Assembly: GCA_009917455.1 (NCBI GenBank)
Contig: QZDS01000010.1
Span: forward strand, 61,433 to 125,432
Source of the DNA: a bacterium 1xD8-48
GTDB lineage: Bacteria > Bacillota > Clostridia > Lachnospirales > Lachnospiraceae
Direction of reading: 5' to 3'
Length of the DNA stretch: 64,000 nucleotides
The translations under genes were made by a program, and so were the position numbers. Below the pieces are notes generated by a model. It was not told the origin of the DNA, did not search any database, and saw only the letters and a program-made list of their open reading frames with translations. Positions 19,106 through 27,371 of the stretch are shown in pieces. Numbering within the stretch: the stretch's first letter is position 1; each line of letters starts with the position of its first letter.

Positions 19106-19210
19106 GGCAATCCGCAGGCGGGAAGAAAGCAGCATGCCGATATCTGCCGCCAGGCTGCAAAGGCCGGCGGAGAGCAGGCTTCGTATAAATAAAAGGAGTA
19201 ACAGGTAGTT

Positions 19211-20044
19211 ATGGGCAGGATTTTATTGTGCACAGGAAAATATGCCAAAAATCCGTATTATGTGGAGAGCTTTTGTGCAAATGTGTATTGTGTGGAGGAG
19301 CTTTGCTATCTTTTTATGAGCAATCCTTTTTCCATTGACAGGGATATCATGGACAAAAAGCTGGCCGAGTGGCTGGACGAGGAGTGCGGCCTCTCCGAGC
19401 TTGGGCATCAGCTTTTAAAGCTGTTTCAAAGGGGAAGCCAGCCGGGAATTTTCGTGGGTATGATTCTGGATTATGTGAACTACTGCACCCCGGAGGAAAA
19501 GGAAAAAATCGAAGAGGTTCTGCAAAATAACGCAGGCCTTACAGATTATGAAAAAAGGAAAAAGCAGGCGGATTTTCTTTTGAAAAACGGCAGGCTGAAG
19601 CTGGCCATAGAGGAGTACGACAGCCTGATCAGGCAGCTTCCGGATACGGAAAGCGCGCTCTCGCCGTCCCTTTACCACAACATGGGAACAGCCTATGCCG
19701 GGCTTTTTCAGTTTGAGATGGCGGCAAAATATTTTAAGAGGGCTTATGAGAGGTCGGGGCAGTCGGAATCCGGGATTTCATTTCTGATGGCCAGGAGATT
19801 ATATTTATCCGAAAACCAGTATATTTCTTTTATTGCGGAGCACGGGGAATATCATGGGCTTTCCATGGAGGTGGAAAAGCTTCTTGAACGGGTCAGGGGT
19901 ACTTTTGAGACCACTCGGGAAAACAGGATGCTGAGCGCCCTTGAAATTTATAAGGACGAGGGAAATGTGGCCTCCTATTATGATGAGATTGACAAAATCA
20001 TTTCCGAAAAAAAGGATGAATATCGGGAGCTTGTGGCAAGATAG
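19211..20044 (+). CDS. TPR-like helical protein, third gene of the Hsp70-like unit
   Basis: This 277-residue soluble protein contains two or more TPR-like helix pairs around residues 115-200 (YEKRKKQADFLLKNGRLKLA; YHNMGTAYAGLFQFEMAAKYF), the latter matching the TPR pattern well. The N-terminus (MGRILLCTGKYAKNPYYV) is conserved-looking but not one I recognise. The C-terminus is helical and charged. TPR proteins bind peptides or partner proteins, so an adaptor role for the neighbouring Hsp70-like protein or the large scaffold is a reasonable inference. The gap to the upstream gene is 105 nt, with AAAGGAG 10 nt before the ATG; the downstream gap is 26 nt. Confidence 0.75.
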   Translation: MGRILLCTGKYAKNPYYVESFCANVYCVEELCYLFMSNPFSIDRDIMDKKLAEWLDEECGLSELGHQLLKLFQRGSQPGIFVGMILDYVNYCTPEEKEKIEEVLQNNAGLTDYEKRKKQADFLLKNGRLKLAIEEYDSLIRQLPDTESALSPSLYHNMGTAYAGLFQFEMAAKYFKRAYERSGQSESGISFLMARRLYLSENQYISFIAEHGEYHGLSMEVEKLLERVRGTFETTRENRMLSALEIYKDEGNVASYYDEIDKIISEKKDEYRELVAR

Positions 20045-20070
20045 CCGGTTCCGGGCAGGACGGGAGCAAT

Positions 20071-21255
20071 ATGGGTTTAATAAAAAAGCTGTTAAATTGG
20101 AAGAAAGATGTCAGTGAACCTGTCTATGAGATTGAAGACTGGAATGAGGTGGTCTACGACAGGGAGGATTTGAAGATTAATGACAAGGAGCAGCGGCAGG
20201 AGTATGTGCGGGGGTGCCTGGAACAGATTGCCGAGGCGTCAAAGGAGCTTGAGAATCTTCAGTTTGAGTATAATATGGTGACCTCCTATCTGAAGGATAT
20301 GGAGGAAATTGAGGCGCTGCCGAAGGAGGAAAAGGAGATTCTTTCCGAGTGCGCAAAAAAAATCGACGCGCTGGAAAAGCAGCAGTCCGGCTTTGAGGAG
20401 CGCAGGGGGCAGATGAACGATGAGACATACCGCCGGATGGAGCGGCTTGAGGACGAGATTTCCGAGGGGCATAAAAAGCTCAGCGAAGCGGAGGAGCGTC
20501 AGGAGCTGATTAAGCGGGATTTGCGGAAGCTGGACGGCGAGAAGCAGGCTTATCTTTTCAGAAAAAGCGAACTGCGTCACTTTATTGCAGATACCAGATC
20601 AATGACGGTTATCTGTACCGTTGCGATGCTGGCATGTATCTGCGTTTTGTTTGTATTGCAGTACGGTTTTCAGCTGAACACAAAGTTTGGTTATCTTCTG
20701 GCGGCGGGAGCCGGGGCGGTGGCGATTACGATTATCTTTATCAAGCACAACGATGCGGTGAAGGAGCTTTCCAGAGTAGAGAGCGGCATCAGCCGTATTA
20801 TCAGGCTACAGAATACAGTAAAAATCCGTTATGTAAACAATACCAATCTGCTTGATTATCTTTATCTGAAATATAATGTAAAAAGCGCCGGAGAGCTGGG
20901 AAAAAGCTGGAAGCAGTTTCAGGAGGAAAAGGAGGAGCGGCTCAATTACCAGCAGGCGGTAAAGCAGATGGACCGCCATCAGCAGGATTTGCTTCGGATA
21001 CTGCGCAGATATCAGATAAAGGACCCTATGATTTGGCTGCACCAGACGGCAGCTCTTCTCGATAAAAAGGAAATGGTGGAAATCCGCCACAATCTGATTA
21101 TCAGGCGGCAGTCTCTGCGCAGGCGGATGGACTATAATAAGGAAGTGATTGCGGGGAACGCCCAGGCTGAGGTGAAGGATTTGGTGGAGAGTTACCCTAA
21201 GTATGCAAAAGAGATAATGGATATTGTGGATGAGTACGAGGAGGATTTCTCCTGA
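20071..21255 (+). CDS. Coiled-coil protein with two central membrane helices
   Basis: This 394-residue protein has long charged coiled coils at residues about 35-170 and 228-390, separated by a hairpin of two hydrophobic helices (about 178-199, VICTVAMLACICVLFVL; and 206-226, FGYLLAAGAGAVAITIIF). Both coiled coils would face the same side of the membrane, most likely the cytoplasm, judging by flanking Arg/Lys. It is the last gene of the four-gene unit and is a good candidate to tether the soluble scaffold, the Hsp70-like protein and the TPR protein to the membrane. RBS is weak (GGACGGGAGC). I recognise no family. Confidence 0.75.
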   Translation: MGLIKKLLNWKKDVSEPVYEIEDWNEVVYDREDLKINDKEQRQEYVRGCLEQIAEASKELENLQFEYNMVTSYLKDMEEIEALPKEEKEILSECAKKIDALEKQQSGFEERRGQMNDETYRRMERLEDEISEGHKKLSEAEERQELIKRDLRKLDGEKQAYLFRKSELRHFIADTRSMTVICTVAMLACICVLFVLQYGFQLNTKFGYLLAAGAGAVAITIIFIKHNDAVKELSRVESGISRIIRLQNTVKIRYVNNTNLLDYLYLKYNVKSAGELGKSWKQFQEEKEERLNYQQAVKQMDRHQQDLLRILRRYQIKDPMIWLHQTAALLDKKEMVEIRHNLIIRRQSLRRRMDYNKEVIAGNAQAEVKDLVESYPKYAKEIMDIVDEYEEDFS

Positions 21256-21382
21256 AACTGTTTTTTCGGGCAGAACCGGTATATCCTGTCCTGTGAGTCT
21301 GTGGTTACTCTTTAAATTGTTTGCTAATTGTTAATTATAAATTTAATTTTCAATGCCGTATGACGGCAGAATGGAGGATGTC

Positions 21383-22087
21383 ATGAAAAAAATGGAACAG
21401 CTTTATGAAGGAAAGGCAAAAAAGGTATTTGCAACAGATGACCCGGATGTTGTTATCGTGGACTATAAGGACGACGCTACTGCTTTTAACGGCGAGAAGA
21501 AGGGAACCATTGTGGGAAAGGGCGCAATCAACAACCGCATGACAAATCACGTATTTAAGCTTCTGGAAAAGGAAGGCGTTGCCACTCATCTGATTGAGGA
21601 GCTGAGCGAGCGGGAAACCGCAGTGAAGAAGGTGGAAATCGTACCTCTTGAGGTGATTATCAGAAACGTGGCGGCAGGAAGCTTTTCCAAACGTCTCGGC
21701 GTACCTGAAGGAACCCCTTTCAAGGAGCCTACCATTGAATTCAGCTACAAAAACGACGAGCTGGGCGACCCTCTTATCAACAGCTATTTTGCGGTTGCAC
21801 TGGGACTTGCCACATGGGAGGAAATTGACACCATCAAGAAATTTGCTTTTAAGGTAAATGATGTTTTGAAGGCATATTTCCTGCAGGCGGATATTAAGCT
21901 GATTGACTTCAAGATTGAGTTCGGACGTTATCACGGGCAGATTCTTTTAGCTGACGAGATATCGCCCGATACCTGCCGGCTGTGGGATGTCAATACCAAC
22001 GAAAAGCTGGACAAGGACCGCTTCCGCAGGGATTTGGGAAATGTGGAGGAAGCCTATAACGAGGTATTTAAGAGACTTGGATTGTAA
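21383..22087 (+). CDS. purC: SAICAR synthetase (phosphoribosylaminoimidazole-succinocarboxamide synthase)
   Basis: PurC condenses CAIR with aspartate using ATP in de novo purine synthesis. The 234-residue protein shows [51 protein letters not shown] and [13 protein letters not shown], all typical of PurC. The ATG at 21383 is preferred over the upstream in-frame ATG because GGAGG lies 5 nt ahead. A small hairpin TGCCGT-ATG-ACGGCA (21354-21368) sits just before the RBS. It heads the purC-purB-purF-like cluster. Confidence 0.97.
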   Translation: MKKMEQLYEGKAKKVFATDDPDVVIVDYKDDATAFNGEKKGTIVGKGAINNRMTNHVFKLLEKEGVATHLIEELSERETAVKKVEIVPLEVIIRNVAAGSFSKRLGVPEGTPFKEPTIEFSYKNDELGDPLINSYFAVALGLATWEEIDTIKKFAFKVNDVLKAYFLQADIKLIDFKIEFGRYHGQILLADEISPDTCRLWDVNTNEKLDKDRFRRDLGNVEEAYNEVFKRLGL

Positions 22088-22095
22088 TATGTAAA

Positions 22096-22127
22096 AAGGA
22101 GGGGCCCGCAAAGCGGGAGGCTTCCTT
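22096..22127 (+). promoter_or_regulatory. Hairpin AAGGA..CCCGC/GCGGG..TCCTT after purC
   Basis: Outer AAGGA (22096-22100) pairs with TCCTT (22123-22127), inner CCCGC (22105-22109) with GCGGG (22113-22117), followed by ATT. It could be a leaky terminator or a repeated hairpin; the same scheme occurs at 14059-14092. Confidence 0.5.
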
Positions 22128-22145
22128 ATTACCGGCAGACAAACA

Positions 22146-22234
22146 GCAAACATGCGAAAGCGCACGGAACAATTTGCAGACCCGGAAAGCGGCTGAAAGT
22201 TGTTCCGGACCAAGGTGTGCAGGAGCATGTTTGC
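22146..22234 (+). promoter_or_regulatory. Structured RNA candidate upstream of purB (copy 1)
   Basis: Nested stems span 89 nt. The outer stem GCAAACATGC (22146-22155) pairs perfectly with GCATGTTTGC (22225-22234). The middle GCGCAC (22160-22165) pairs with GTGTGC (22215-22220). The inner GGAACAA (22166-22172) pairs with TTGTTCC (22200-22206), closing a loop with a further CAG/CTG stem. It ends about 10 nt before the purB GGAGG and has no T-run. A homologous element precedes the PurF-like gene. I match it to no known riboswitch class. Confidence 0.75.
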
Positions 22235-22254
22235 GGAACTGGAATGGAGGGACA

Positions 22255-23706
22255 ATGGGTACAGACAGATATACAAGTCCCCTGTCTGAGCGCTATGCCA
22301 GCAGGGAAATGCAGTATATTTTTTCACAGGATATGAAGTTTCGCACATGGCGGCGGCTCTGGATTGCGCTTGCCGAGACGGAAATGGAGCTGGGCTTATC
22401 CCAGGACGGAAAGCCGGTCATCACAAAAGAGCAGATTGATGAGCTGAAAGCCCATGCGGAGGATATTAATTACGAGGTGGCAAGAGCAAGAGAAAAGGAA
22501 GTGCGCCACGATGTGATGAGCCATGTGTACGCTTACGGGCAGCAGTGCCCGAAGGCGGCGGGAATTATCCATCTTGGAGCAACCAGCTGTTATGTAGGCG
22601 ATAACACTGATATTATTGTGATGCGGGAAGCGCTTTTGCTGGTAAAAAAGAAGCTGGTGAACGTGCTTTCCGAGCTGGCGGCTTTTGCAGACAGATATAA
22701 GGCGCAGCCCACGCTGGCCTTCACTCATTTTCAGCCGGCACAGCCCACCACGGTGGGGAAGCGCGCCACGCTCTGGATGCAGGAATTTCTTCTGGATTTA
22801 GAGGATTTGAATTATGTGCTGTCAGGCTTAAAGCTTCTTGGCTCGAAGGGAACCACAGGGACGCAGGCTTCTTTCCTGGAGCTTTTTAACGGAGACCAGG
22901 AAACCATCGACCGGATTGACCCCATGATAGCGGAAAAGATGGGATTTGACTCCTGTTACCCGGTATCCGGGCAGACCTATTCCCGGAAAGTGGATACCCG
23001 GGTGGCCAACGTGCTTGCGGGCATTGCGGCAAGCGCCCATAAAATGTCCAACGATATCCGGCTTTTGCAGCATTTAAAGGAGGTGGAGGAGCCCTTTGAA
23101 AAGAACCAGATTGGTTCCTCAGCCATGGCCTACAAGAGGAATCCCATGAGAAGCGAGAGAATAGCCTCTCTCTCCAGATATGTGATGATTGACGCCTTAA
23201 ATCCGGCCATCACCTCCGCAACCCAGTGGTTTGAGAGAACGCTGGACGATTCCGCCAACAAACGCCTTTCCATACCCGAAGGCTTCCTTGCCATTGACGG
23301 CATTTTAGACCTTAGCCTTAACGTGGTGGACGGCCTTGTGGTTTATCCGAAGGTGATTGAAAAGCACATGATGAGCGAGCTGCCTTTCATGGCCACCGAA
23401 AATATCATGATGGACGCGGTAAAGCTGGGAGGTAACAGACAGGAGCTTCACGAGAGAATCAGGGAGCTTTCCATGGAGGCCGGAAAAAATGTGAAGGAAG
23501 AGGGAAAGGAAAATAATCTTCTGGAGCTGATTGCGGCGGACGGTGCATTCAACATGTCTTTGGAGGATTTACAGCGGGCCATGGAGCCCTCAAGATACAT
23601 CGGGCGCTCCAGGGAGCAGGTTGAGAGCTTTCTTGCGAAGGCGATAAGGCCCGTTCTTGAGGAAAATAAGGATTTACTGGGCGTAAAGGCTGAGATAAAC
23701 GTATAA
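22255..23706 (+). CDS. purB: Adenylosuccinate lyase
   Basis: PurB cleaves SAICAR to AICAR plus fumarate, and adenylosuccinate to AMP plus fumarate. The 483-residue protein carries the fumarase/ASL superfamily signature GSSAMAYKRNPMRSER (the catalytic serine loop), HLGATSCYVGDNTD with the substrate-binding TS, and THFQPAQPTTVGKR with the conserved His. The ATG at 22255 follows GGAGG by 4 nt. The upstream frame extends through the structured element, but it has no better start. It lies between purC and the PurF-like gene and acts directly after PurC. Confidence 0.97.
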   Translation: MGTDRYTSPLSERYASREMQYIFSQDMKFRTWRRLWIALAETEMELGLSQDGKPVITKEQIDELKAHAEDINYEVARAREKEVRHDVMSHVYAYGQQCPKAAGIIHLGATSCYVGDNTDIIVMREALLLVKKKLVNVLSELAAFADRYKAQPTLAFTHFQPAQPTTVGKRATLWMQEFLLDLEDLNYVLSGLKLLGSKGTTGTQASFLELFNGDQETIDRIDPMIAEKMGFDSCYPVSGQTYSRKVDTRVANVLAGIAASAHKMSNDIRLLQHLKEVEEPFEKNQIGSSAMAYKRNPMRSERIASLSRYVMIDALNPAITSATQWFERTLDDSANKRLSIPEGFLAIDGILDLSLNVVDGLVVYPKVIEKHMMSELPFMATENIMMDAVKLGGNRQELHERIRELSMEAGKNVKEEGKENNLLELIAADGAFNMSLEDLQRAMEPSRYIGRSREQVESFLAKAIRPVLEENKDLLGVKAEINV

Positions 23707-23709
23707 ATC

Positions 23710-23800
23710 AGCAGATGCCGGACGGCGCACGGAACAATTTCCTGGTGCAGAACGCAGCCGGAAACTGTTCCGGACAAATGTGTGCTGTCTGGCATCTGCT
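23710..23800 (+). promoter_or_regulatory. Structured RNA candidate upstream of the PurF-like gene (copy 2)
   Basis: The 91-nt element has the same plan as 22146-22234. The outer stem AGCAGATGCC (23710-23719) pairs perfectly with GGCATCTGCT (23791-23800); its sequence differs from copy 1. Conserved strands GCGCACGGAACAATTT and GTTCCGGAC-AA-GTGTGC form the middle and inner stems. It starts right after the purB stop and ends about 10 nt before the AGGAGG of the next gene. There is no T-run. Confidence 0.75.
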
Positions 23801-23821
23801 CAAAAGGAACAGGAGGGCGAT

Positions 23822-25228
23822 ATGGGAGGATTTTTTGGAGCAGCGCTGAAAAAGGACTGTGTTTTTGATTTGTTTTTCGGGACGGACTATCATTCCCACT
23901 TGGGGACAAGAAGGGCGGGAATGGCCGTATACAGCAGGGAAAAAGGCTTTGACCGGGCAATCCACAACATTGAAAACGCGCCTTTTCGGACGAAGTTTGA
24001 TAAGGACTTCAATGAGATGGAGGGAAATCTGGGAATCGGATGTATTTCCGATTACGAGCCGCAGCCGCTTTTAGTGCGCTCACACCATGGAACCTATGCC
24101 ATCAGCACGGTAGGGAAAATTAATAATGCAGAAGAAATAACAGATAATATTTTTACTACGGGACACGCCCATTTCATGGAGATGAGCAGCGGAGACATCA
24201 ATGCCACGGAGCTTGTGGCCGCCATTATCAATCAGAAAGATAATATCATTGAGGGCATCAGGTATGCCCAGGAGGTAATCAACGGCTCCATGTCAATTCT
24301 GCTGCTGACGCCTGAGGGGATTTACGCGGCGAGAGACAGGGTGGGGCGAACCCCTGTGGTAGTAGGGAAAAAGGAGGAAGGCTACTGCGTTGCTTTTGAG
24401 AGCTTTTCTTTCCTGAATCTGGGATATACCATGGAGAGGGAGTTAGGACCCGGCGAAATTGTGGTGGTGACGCCGGAGGAGGTGCGGACACTTTCCGCGC
24501 CCGGTTCGGATATGAAAATCTGTACCTTTCTTTGGGTTTACTACGGATATCCCTCATCCTCTTATGAGGGTATCAGCGTGGAAAAGATGCGCTACAACTG
24601 CGGCGCGCTCCTTGCAAGACGGGACGACGCAAAGCCGGACAACGTGGCCGGGGTGCCGGATTCCGGGATTGCCCACGCCGTTGGGTATTCCAATGAGTCG
24701 GGAATTCCTTTTTCAAGACCCTTTGTGAAGTATACGCCTACCTGGCCCAGGTCTTTTATGCCCACCAACCAGAGCCAGAGAAATCTGATTGCCAAGATGA
24801 AGCTGATACCGGTGCATGATTTGATACAGGGAAAGAGCCTGCTTTTGATAGACGATTCCATTGTGAGAGGCACTCAGCTTGGGGAAACCACGGAATTTCT
24901 TTATCAGAGCGGGGCAAAGGAGGTACATATAAGACCTGCCTGCCCGCCTATCTTGTATGGGTGTAAGTACCTGAATTTTTCACGTTCCACCTCCGAGATG
25001 GATCTGATTACCAGACGGGTGATTAAGGACATGGAAGGCGACGGCGGGGAAGTGGATTTGACCGATTATTCCAATCCGGAAACCGGGGAATATCAGGAGA
25101 TGGTGGAGCATATCAGAGAAAGGCTGAATTTCACATCACTGAGATATCACAGACTGGACGATATGATTGAGTCGGTGGGGATTGACAGGTGTAAGCTCTG
25201 TACATACTGCTGGGATGGGAAAGAATAA
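23822..25228 (+). CDS. Amidophosphoribosyltransferase-like protein lacking the catalytic Cys1
   Basis: This 468-residue protein aligns with PurF, which makes phosphoribosylamine from PRPP and glutamine. The phosphoribosyltransferase motif LLIDDSIVRGTQLGETT is intact. The N-terminal Ntn-type glutaminase keeps its overall pattern (GGFFG, then HLGTRRAGMAVY in place of the usual ALQHRGQE), but the nucleophilic Cys right after Met is Gly (MGGFFG). Glutamine hydrolysis by the normal route therefore looks impossible. The C-terminal CKLCTYC may retain Fe-S ligands, as in the Bacillus enzyme. It follows purB and ends before tandem terminators. It may be an ammonia-using or regulatory paralogue. ATG 23822 follows AGGAGG by 5 nt. 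Confidence 0.88.
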   Translation: MGGFFGAALKKDCVFDLFFGTDYHSHLGTRRAGMAVYSREKGFDRAIHNIENAPFRTKFDKDFNEMEGNLGIGCISDYEPQPLLVRSHHGTYAISTVGKINNAEEITDNIFTTGHAHFMEMSSGDINATELVAAIINQKDNIIEGIRYAQEVINGSMSILLLTPEGIYAARDRVGRTPVVVGKKEEGYCVAFESFSFLNLGYTMERELGPGEIVVVTPEEVRTLSAPGSDMKICTFLWVYYGYPSSSYEGISVEKMRYNCGALLARRDDAKPDNVAGVPDSGIAHAVGYSNESGIPFSRPFVKYTPTWPRSFMPTNQSQRNLIAKMKLIPVHDLIQGKSLLLIDDSIVRGTQLGETTEFLYQSGAKEVHIRPACPPILYGCKYLNFSRSTSEMDLITRRVIKDMEGDGGEVDLTDYSNPETGEYQEMVEHIRERLNFTSLRYHRLDDMIESVGIDRCKLCTYCWDGKE

Positions 25229-25241
25229 AGGGATGATACAG

Positions 25242-25273
25242 GGTGTAAGGTGTAAAATGCCTTACACCTTTTT
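25242..25273 (+). terminator. Intrinsic terminator after the PurF-like gene
   Basis: GGTGTAAGG (25242-25250) pairs perfectly with CCTTACACC (25260-25268), followed by TTTTT. Confidence 0.92.
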
Positions 25274-25274
25274 A

Positions 25275-25309
25275 ACGCGGAACCTGAAAAATGATTTCCG
25301 CGTCTTTTT
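25275..25309 (+). terminator. Second, tandem intrinsic terminator
   Basis: ACGCGGAA (25275-25282) pairs with TTCCGCGT (25296-25303), then C and TTTTT. It begins 2 nt after the first terminator's T-run and insulates rho from the purine cluster. Confidence 0.85.
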
Positions 25310-25320
25310 AAAATAAAGGC

Positions 25321-25349
25321 TTTCCATTTCTTTCAGAATGATGTATAAT
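25321..25349 (+). promoter_or_regulatory. Promoter of rho
   Basis: -35 TTTCCA (25321-25326), a 17-nt spacer and -10 TATAAT (25344-25349) give a leader of about 110 nt before rho. The leader is AT-rich and shows no strong hairpin. Confidence 0.65.
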
Positions 25350-25466
25350 CCCAGATATAAGTTTATTGACATATCAGATAACAAGTCGCAATAAATTCCC
25401 TAAAGAAAACTTTTGATATGAATTTTTTAAAACTTGCATTATGACTATAAATGAATGGAGGATTTT

Positions 25467-26918
25467 ATGAGAGAAAAGTATGAGTCACTGGCGCTTGCTG
25501 ACTTGAAGGCAATTGCGAAGGCCAGAGGACTGAAAGGCACATCATCGATGAAAAAGGCGGAGCTGATTGAGCTGATGCTGGCGGAGGACGAGAAAGATAA
25601 GGCGGAGGGCAAAAACATTCAGCCAAAGCCGGTGGCACAGAAAGCAGCCGGAAAAGAAGGCGGAAGCCGTGGTGAAAAGCCTGAGAGCAGAACTTTTACC
25701 CGGACAGAAAAACCGGAATACCGGACGGAACGCGCTGAAGGACGGGTGGAGGAGCCAAGGTCCGAGGAGGACAAGTTCCCGGCGGAGCTCGACAGCGGCG
25801 TGGCGGCCAGCGGGATTTTGGAGGTTATGTCGGACGGATTTGGATTTATCCGCTGCGAAAATTATCTGCCCGGCGACCATGACGTTTATGTGGCTCCCAG
25901 CCAGATACGCAGATTCGGACTGAAAACCGGCGATATTCTTGAGGGAAACACCCGGGTGAGGACTCAGGGCGAAAAGTTTGCCGCGCTTTTATATGTGAAA
26001 TCCATCAACGGCTATCCGCCGGATGTGGCGGCGAGAAGATGCAGCTTTGAAGATATGACGCCGATTTTCCCCAACGAGAGGCTGCATCTTGAAATGCCCG
26101 GAGCCAGCGTTTCCATGAGAATTATGGATCTGATCAGCCCCGTGGGCAAGGGACAGAGAGGTATGATTGTATCCCCGCCCAAGGCCGGCAAAACCACGCT
26201 TTTAAAGGACGTGGCTAAGTCCGTAAAGCGCAACGCCCCGGAAGTGCACCTGATTATCCTTCTGATTGACGAGCGTCCCGAGGAGGTTACGGATATTAAG
26301 GAGGCCATAGAAGGGCCCAACGTGGAAGTGATTTATTCCACCTTTGACGAGCTGCCCGAGCACCATAAGCGGGTTTCCGAGATGGTTATTGAGAGAGGAA
26401 AGCGTCTTGTGGAGCATAAAAAGGACGTAATGATTCTGATAGACAGCATCACCAGGCTGACCAGAGCTTATAACCAGACGGTTCCCCCCAGCGGGCGTAC
26501 CTTGTCAGGCGGTCTTGACCCGGCGGCATTACATATGCCCAAGCGGTTCTTCGGCGCGGCCAGAAACATGAGAGAGGGCGGTTCCCTGACCATTCTTGCC
26601 ACCGCATTAGTGGATACGGGGAGCAAGATGGATGATGTGGTTTATGAAGAATTTAAGGGAACCGGAAATATGGAGCTGGTGCTTGATCGCAAGCTTTCGG
26701 AGAAGAGGGTATTCCCGGCAATTGATATCCCGAAGTCCGGTACCAGAAGAGAAGATTTGCTGCTTTCGCCTGAGGAGCTGGAGGCAATCAACGTCATGCG
26801 CAAGGCGTTAAACGGTCTTAAGAGCGATGAGGCCGCGGACAAGATTCTGGATATGTTTTCCAAGACCAGAAACAATCATGAGTTTGTAAATATGGTGAAA
26901 AAAATAAAATGGTTCTAA
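25467..26918 (+). CDS. rho: Transcription termination factor Rho
   Basis: Rho is a hexameric RNA helicase that ends transcription of untranslated RNA. The 483-residue protein has the N-terminal Rho_N helix bundle ([15 protein letters not shown]), then a charged low-complexity insertion (about residues 40-110) of the sort common in Clostridia. The cold-shock RNA-binding domain ([20 protein letters not shown]) follows, then Walker [10 protein letters not shown] (about 236-244), [12 protein letters not shown], Walker [12 protein letters not shown] and the Q/R-loop [10 protein letters not shown]. The start at 25467 is chosen because GGAGG at 25457-25461 overlaps the earlier in-frame ATG at 25455. 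Confidence 0.97.
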   Translation: MREKYESLALADLKAIAKARGLKGTSSMKKAELIELMLAEDEKDKAEGKNIQPKPVAQKAAGKEGGSRGEKPESRTFTRTEKPEYRTERAEGRVEEPRSEEDKFPAELDSGVAASGILEVMSDGFGFIRCENYLPGDHDVYVAPSQIRRFGLKTGDILEGNTRVRTQGEKFAALLYVKSINGYPPDVAARRCSFEDMTPIFPNERLHLEMPGASVSMRIMDLISPVGKGQRGMIVSPPKAGKTTLLKDVAKSVKRNAPEVHLIILLIDERPEEVTDIKEAIEGPNVEVIYSTFDELPEHHKRVSEMVIERGKRLVEHKKDVMILIDSITRLTRAYNQTVPPSGRTLSGGLDPAALHMPKRFFGAARNMREGGSLTILATALVDTGSKMDDVVYEEFKGTGNMELVLDRKLSEKRVFPAIDIPKSGTRREDLLLSPEELEAINVMRKALNGLKSDEAADKILDMFSKTRNNHEFVNMVKKIKWF

Positions 26919-26925
26919 AAAATAC

Positions 26926-26954
26926 TTGCATCATGGAATAAGCTATGCTACAAT
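26926..26954 (+). promoter_or_regulatory. Promoter of rpmE
   Basis: -35 TTGCAT (26926-26931), a 17-nt spacer and -10 TACAAT (26949-26954) lie just after rho. The leader of about 80 nt includes a small ATGC-GTGAT-GCAT hairpin and could hold an L31 autoregulatory site; I could not confirm a known leader class. Confidence 0.7.
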
Positions 26955-27038
26955 AAGAAAGCTGTATGCGTGATGCATCGGCAGTGTTCATATGAAAATA
27001 TAAGGACTGCAAAAGTTTCCATAGAGAGGTGAGAGAGC

Positions 27039-27245
27039 ATGAAAGAAGGAATTCATCCTGAGTACTATCAGGCAACCGTAACATGTAACTGTGGCAATAC
27101 GTTTGTAACAGGTTCAACCAAAAAGGATATTCACGTTGAAGTTTGTTCTAAATGCCATCCATTCTACACAGGCCAGCAGAAGACGGCCAGAGCGGCTGGA
27201 CGTATTGATAAGTTCAATAAGAAATACGGTGTGGAAAGCAAATAG
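27039..27245 (+). CDS. rpmE: 50S ribosomal protein L31 (zinc-binding type)
   Basis: This 68-residue protein matches bacterial L31: start [20 protein letters not shown], then [11 protein letters not shown]. Cys16, Cys18, Cys37 and Cys40 form the zinc site, making it the C+ paralogue made under zinc sufficiency. GAGAGGTGAGAGAGC precedes the ATG. The position between rho and the DUF1385 gene is common in Clostridia. Confidence 0.97.
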   Translation: MKEGIHPEYYQATVTCNCGNTFVTGSTKKDIHVEVCSKCHPFYTGQQKTARAAGRIDKFNKKYGVESK

Positions 27246-27371
27246 GTTTTGCAAGGAAAGGTTGAGGTGGTTGCATCTCAACCTTATTTTGTATGTGCAG
27301 ACCTCTGCGGCGGCCTGGGAAGGGAAGCTGCGGGAGTATTGACTAATAGAAAAATACGATGGAGTAATATT

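Noticed and set aside
22088..22254. Known purine, PRPP or ZTP riboswitch in the pur gaps
   Set aside because: The conserved core sequences of these classes were not found. The elements have a different nested-stem plan.
25242..25309. Riboswitch-like pair after the PurF-like gene
   Set aside because: Both hairpins are perfect stems followed by T5, so they are simply tandem terminators.
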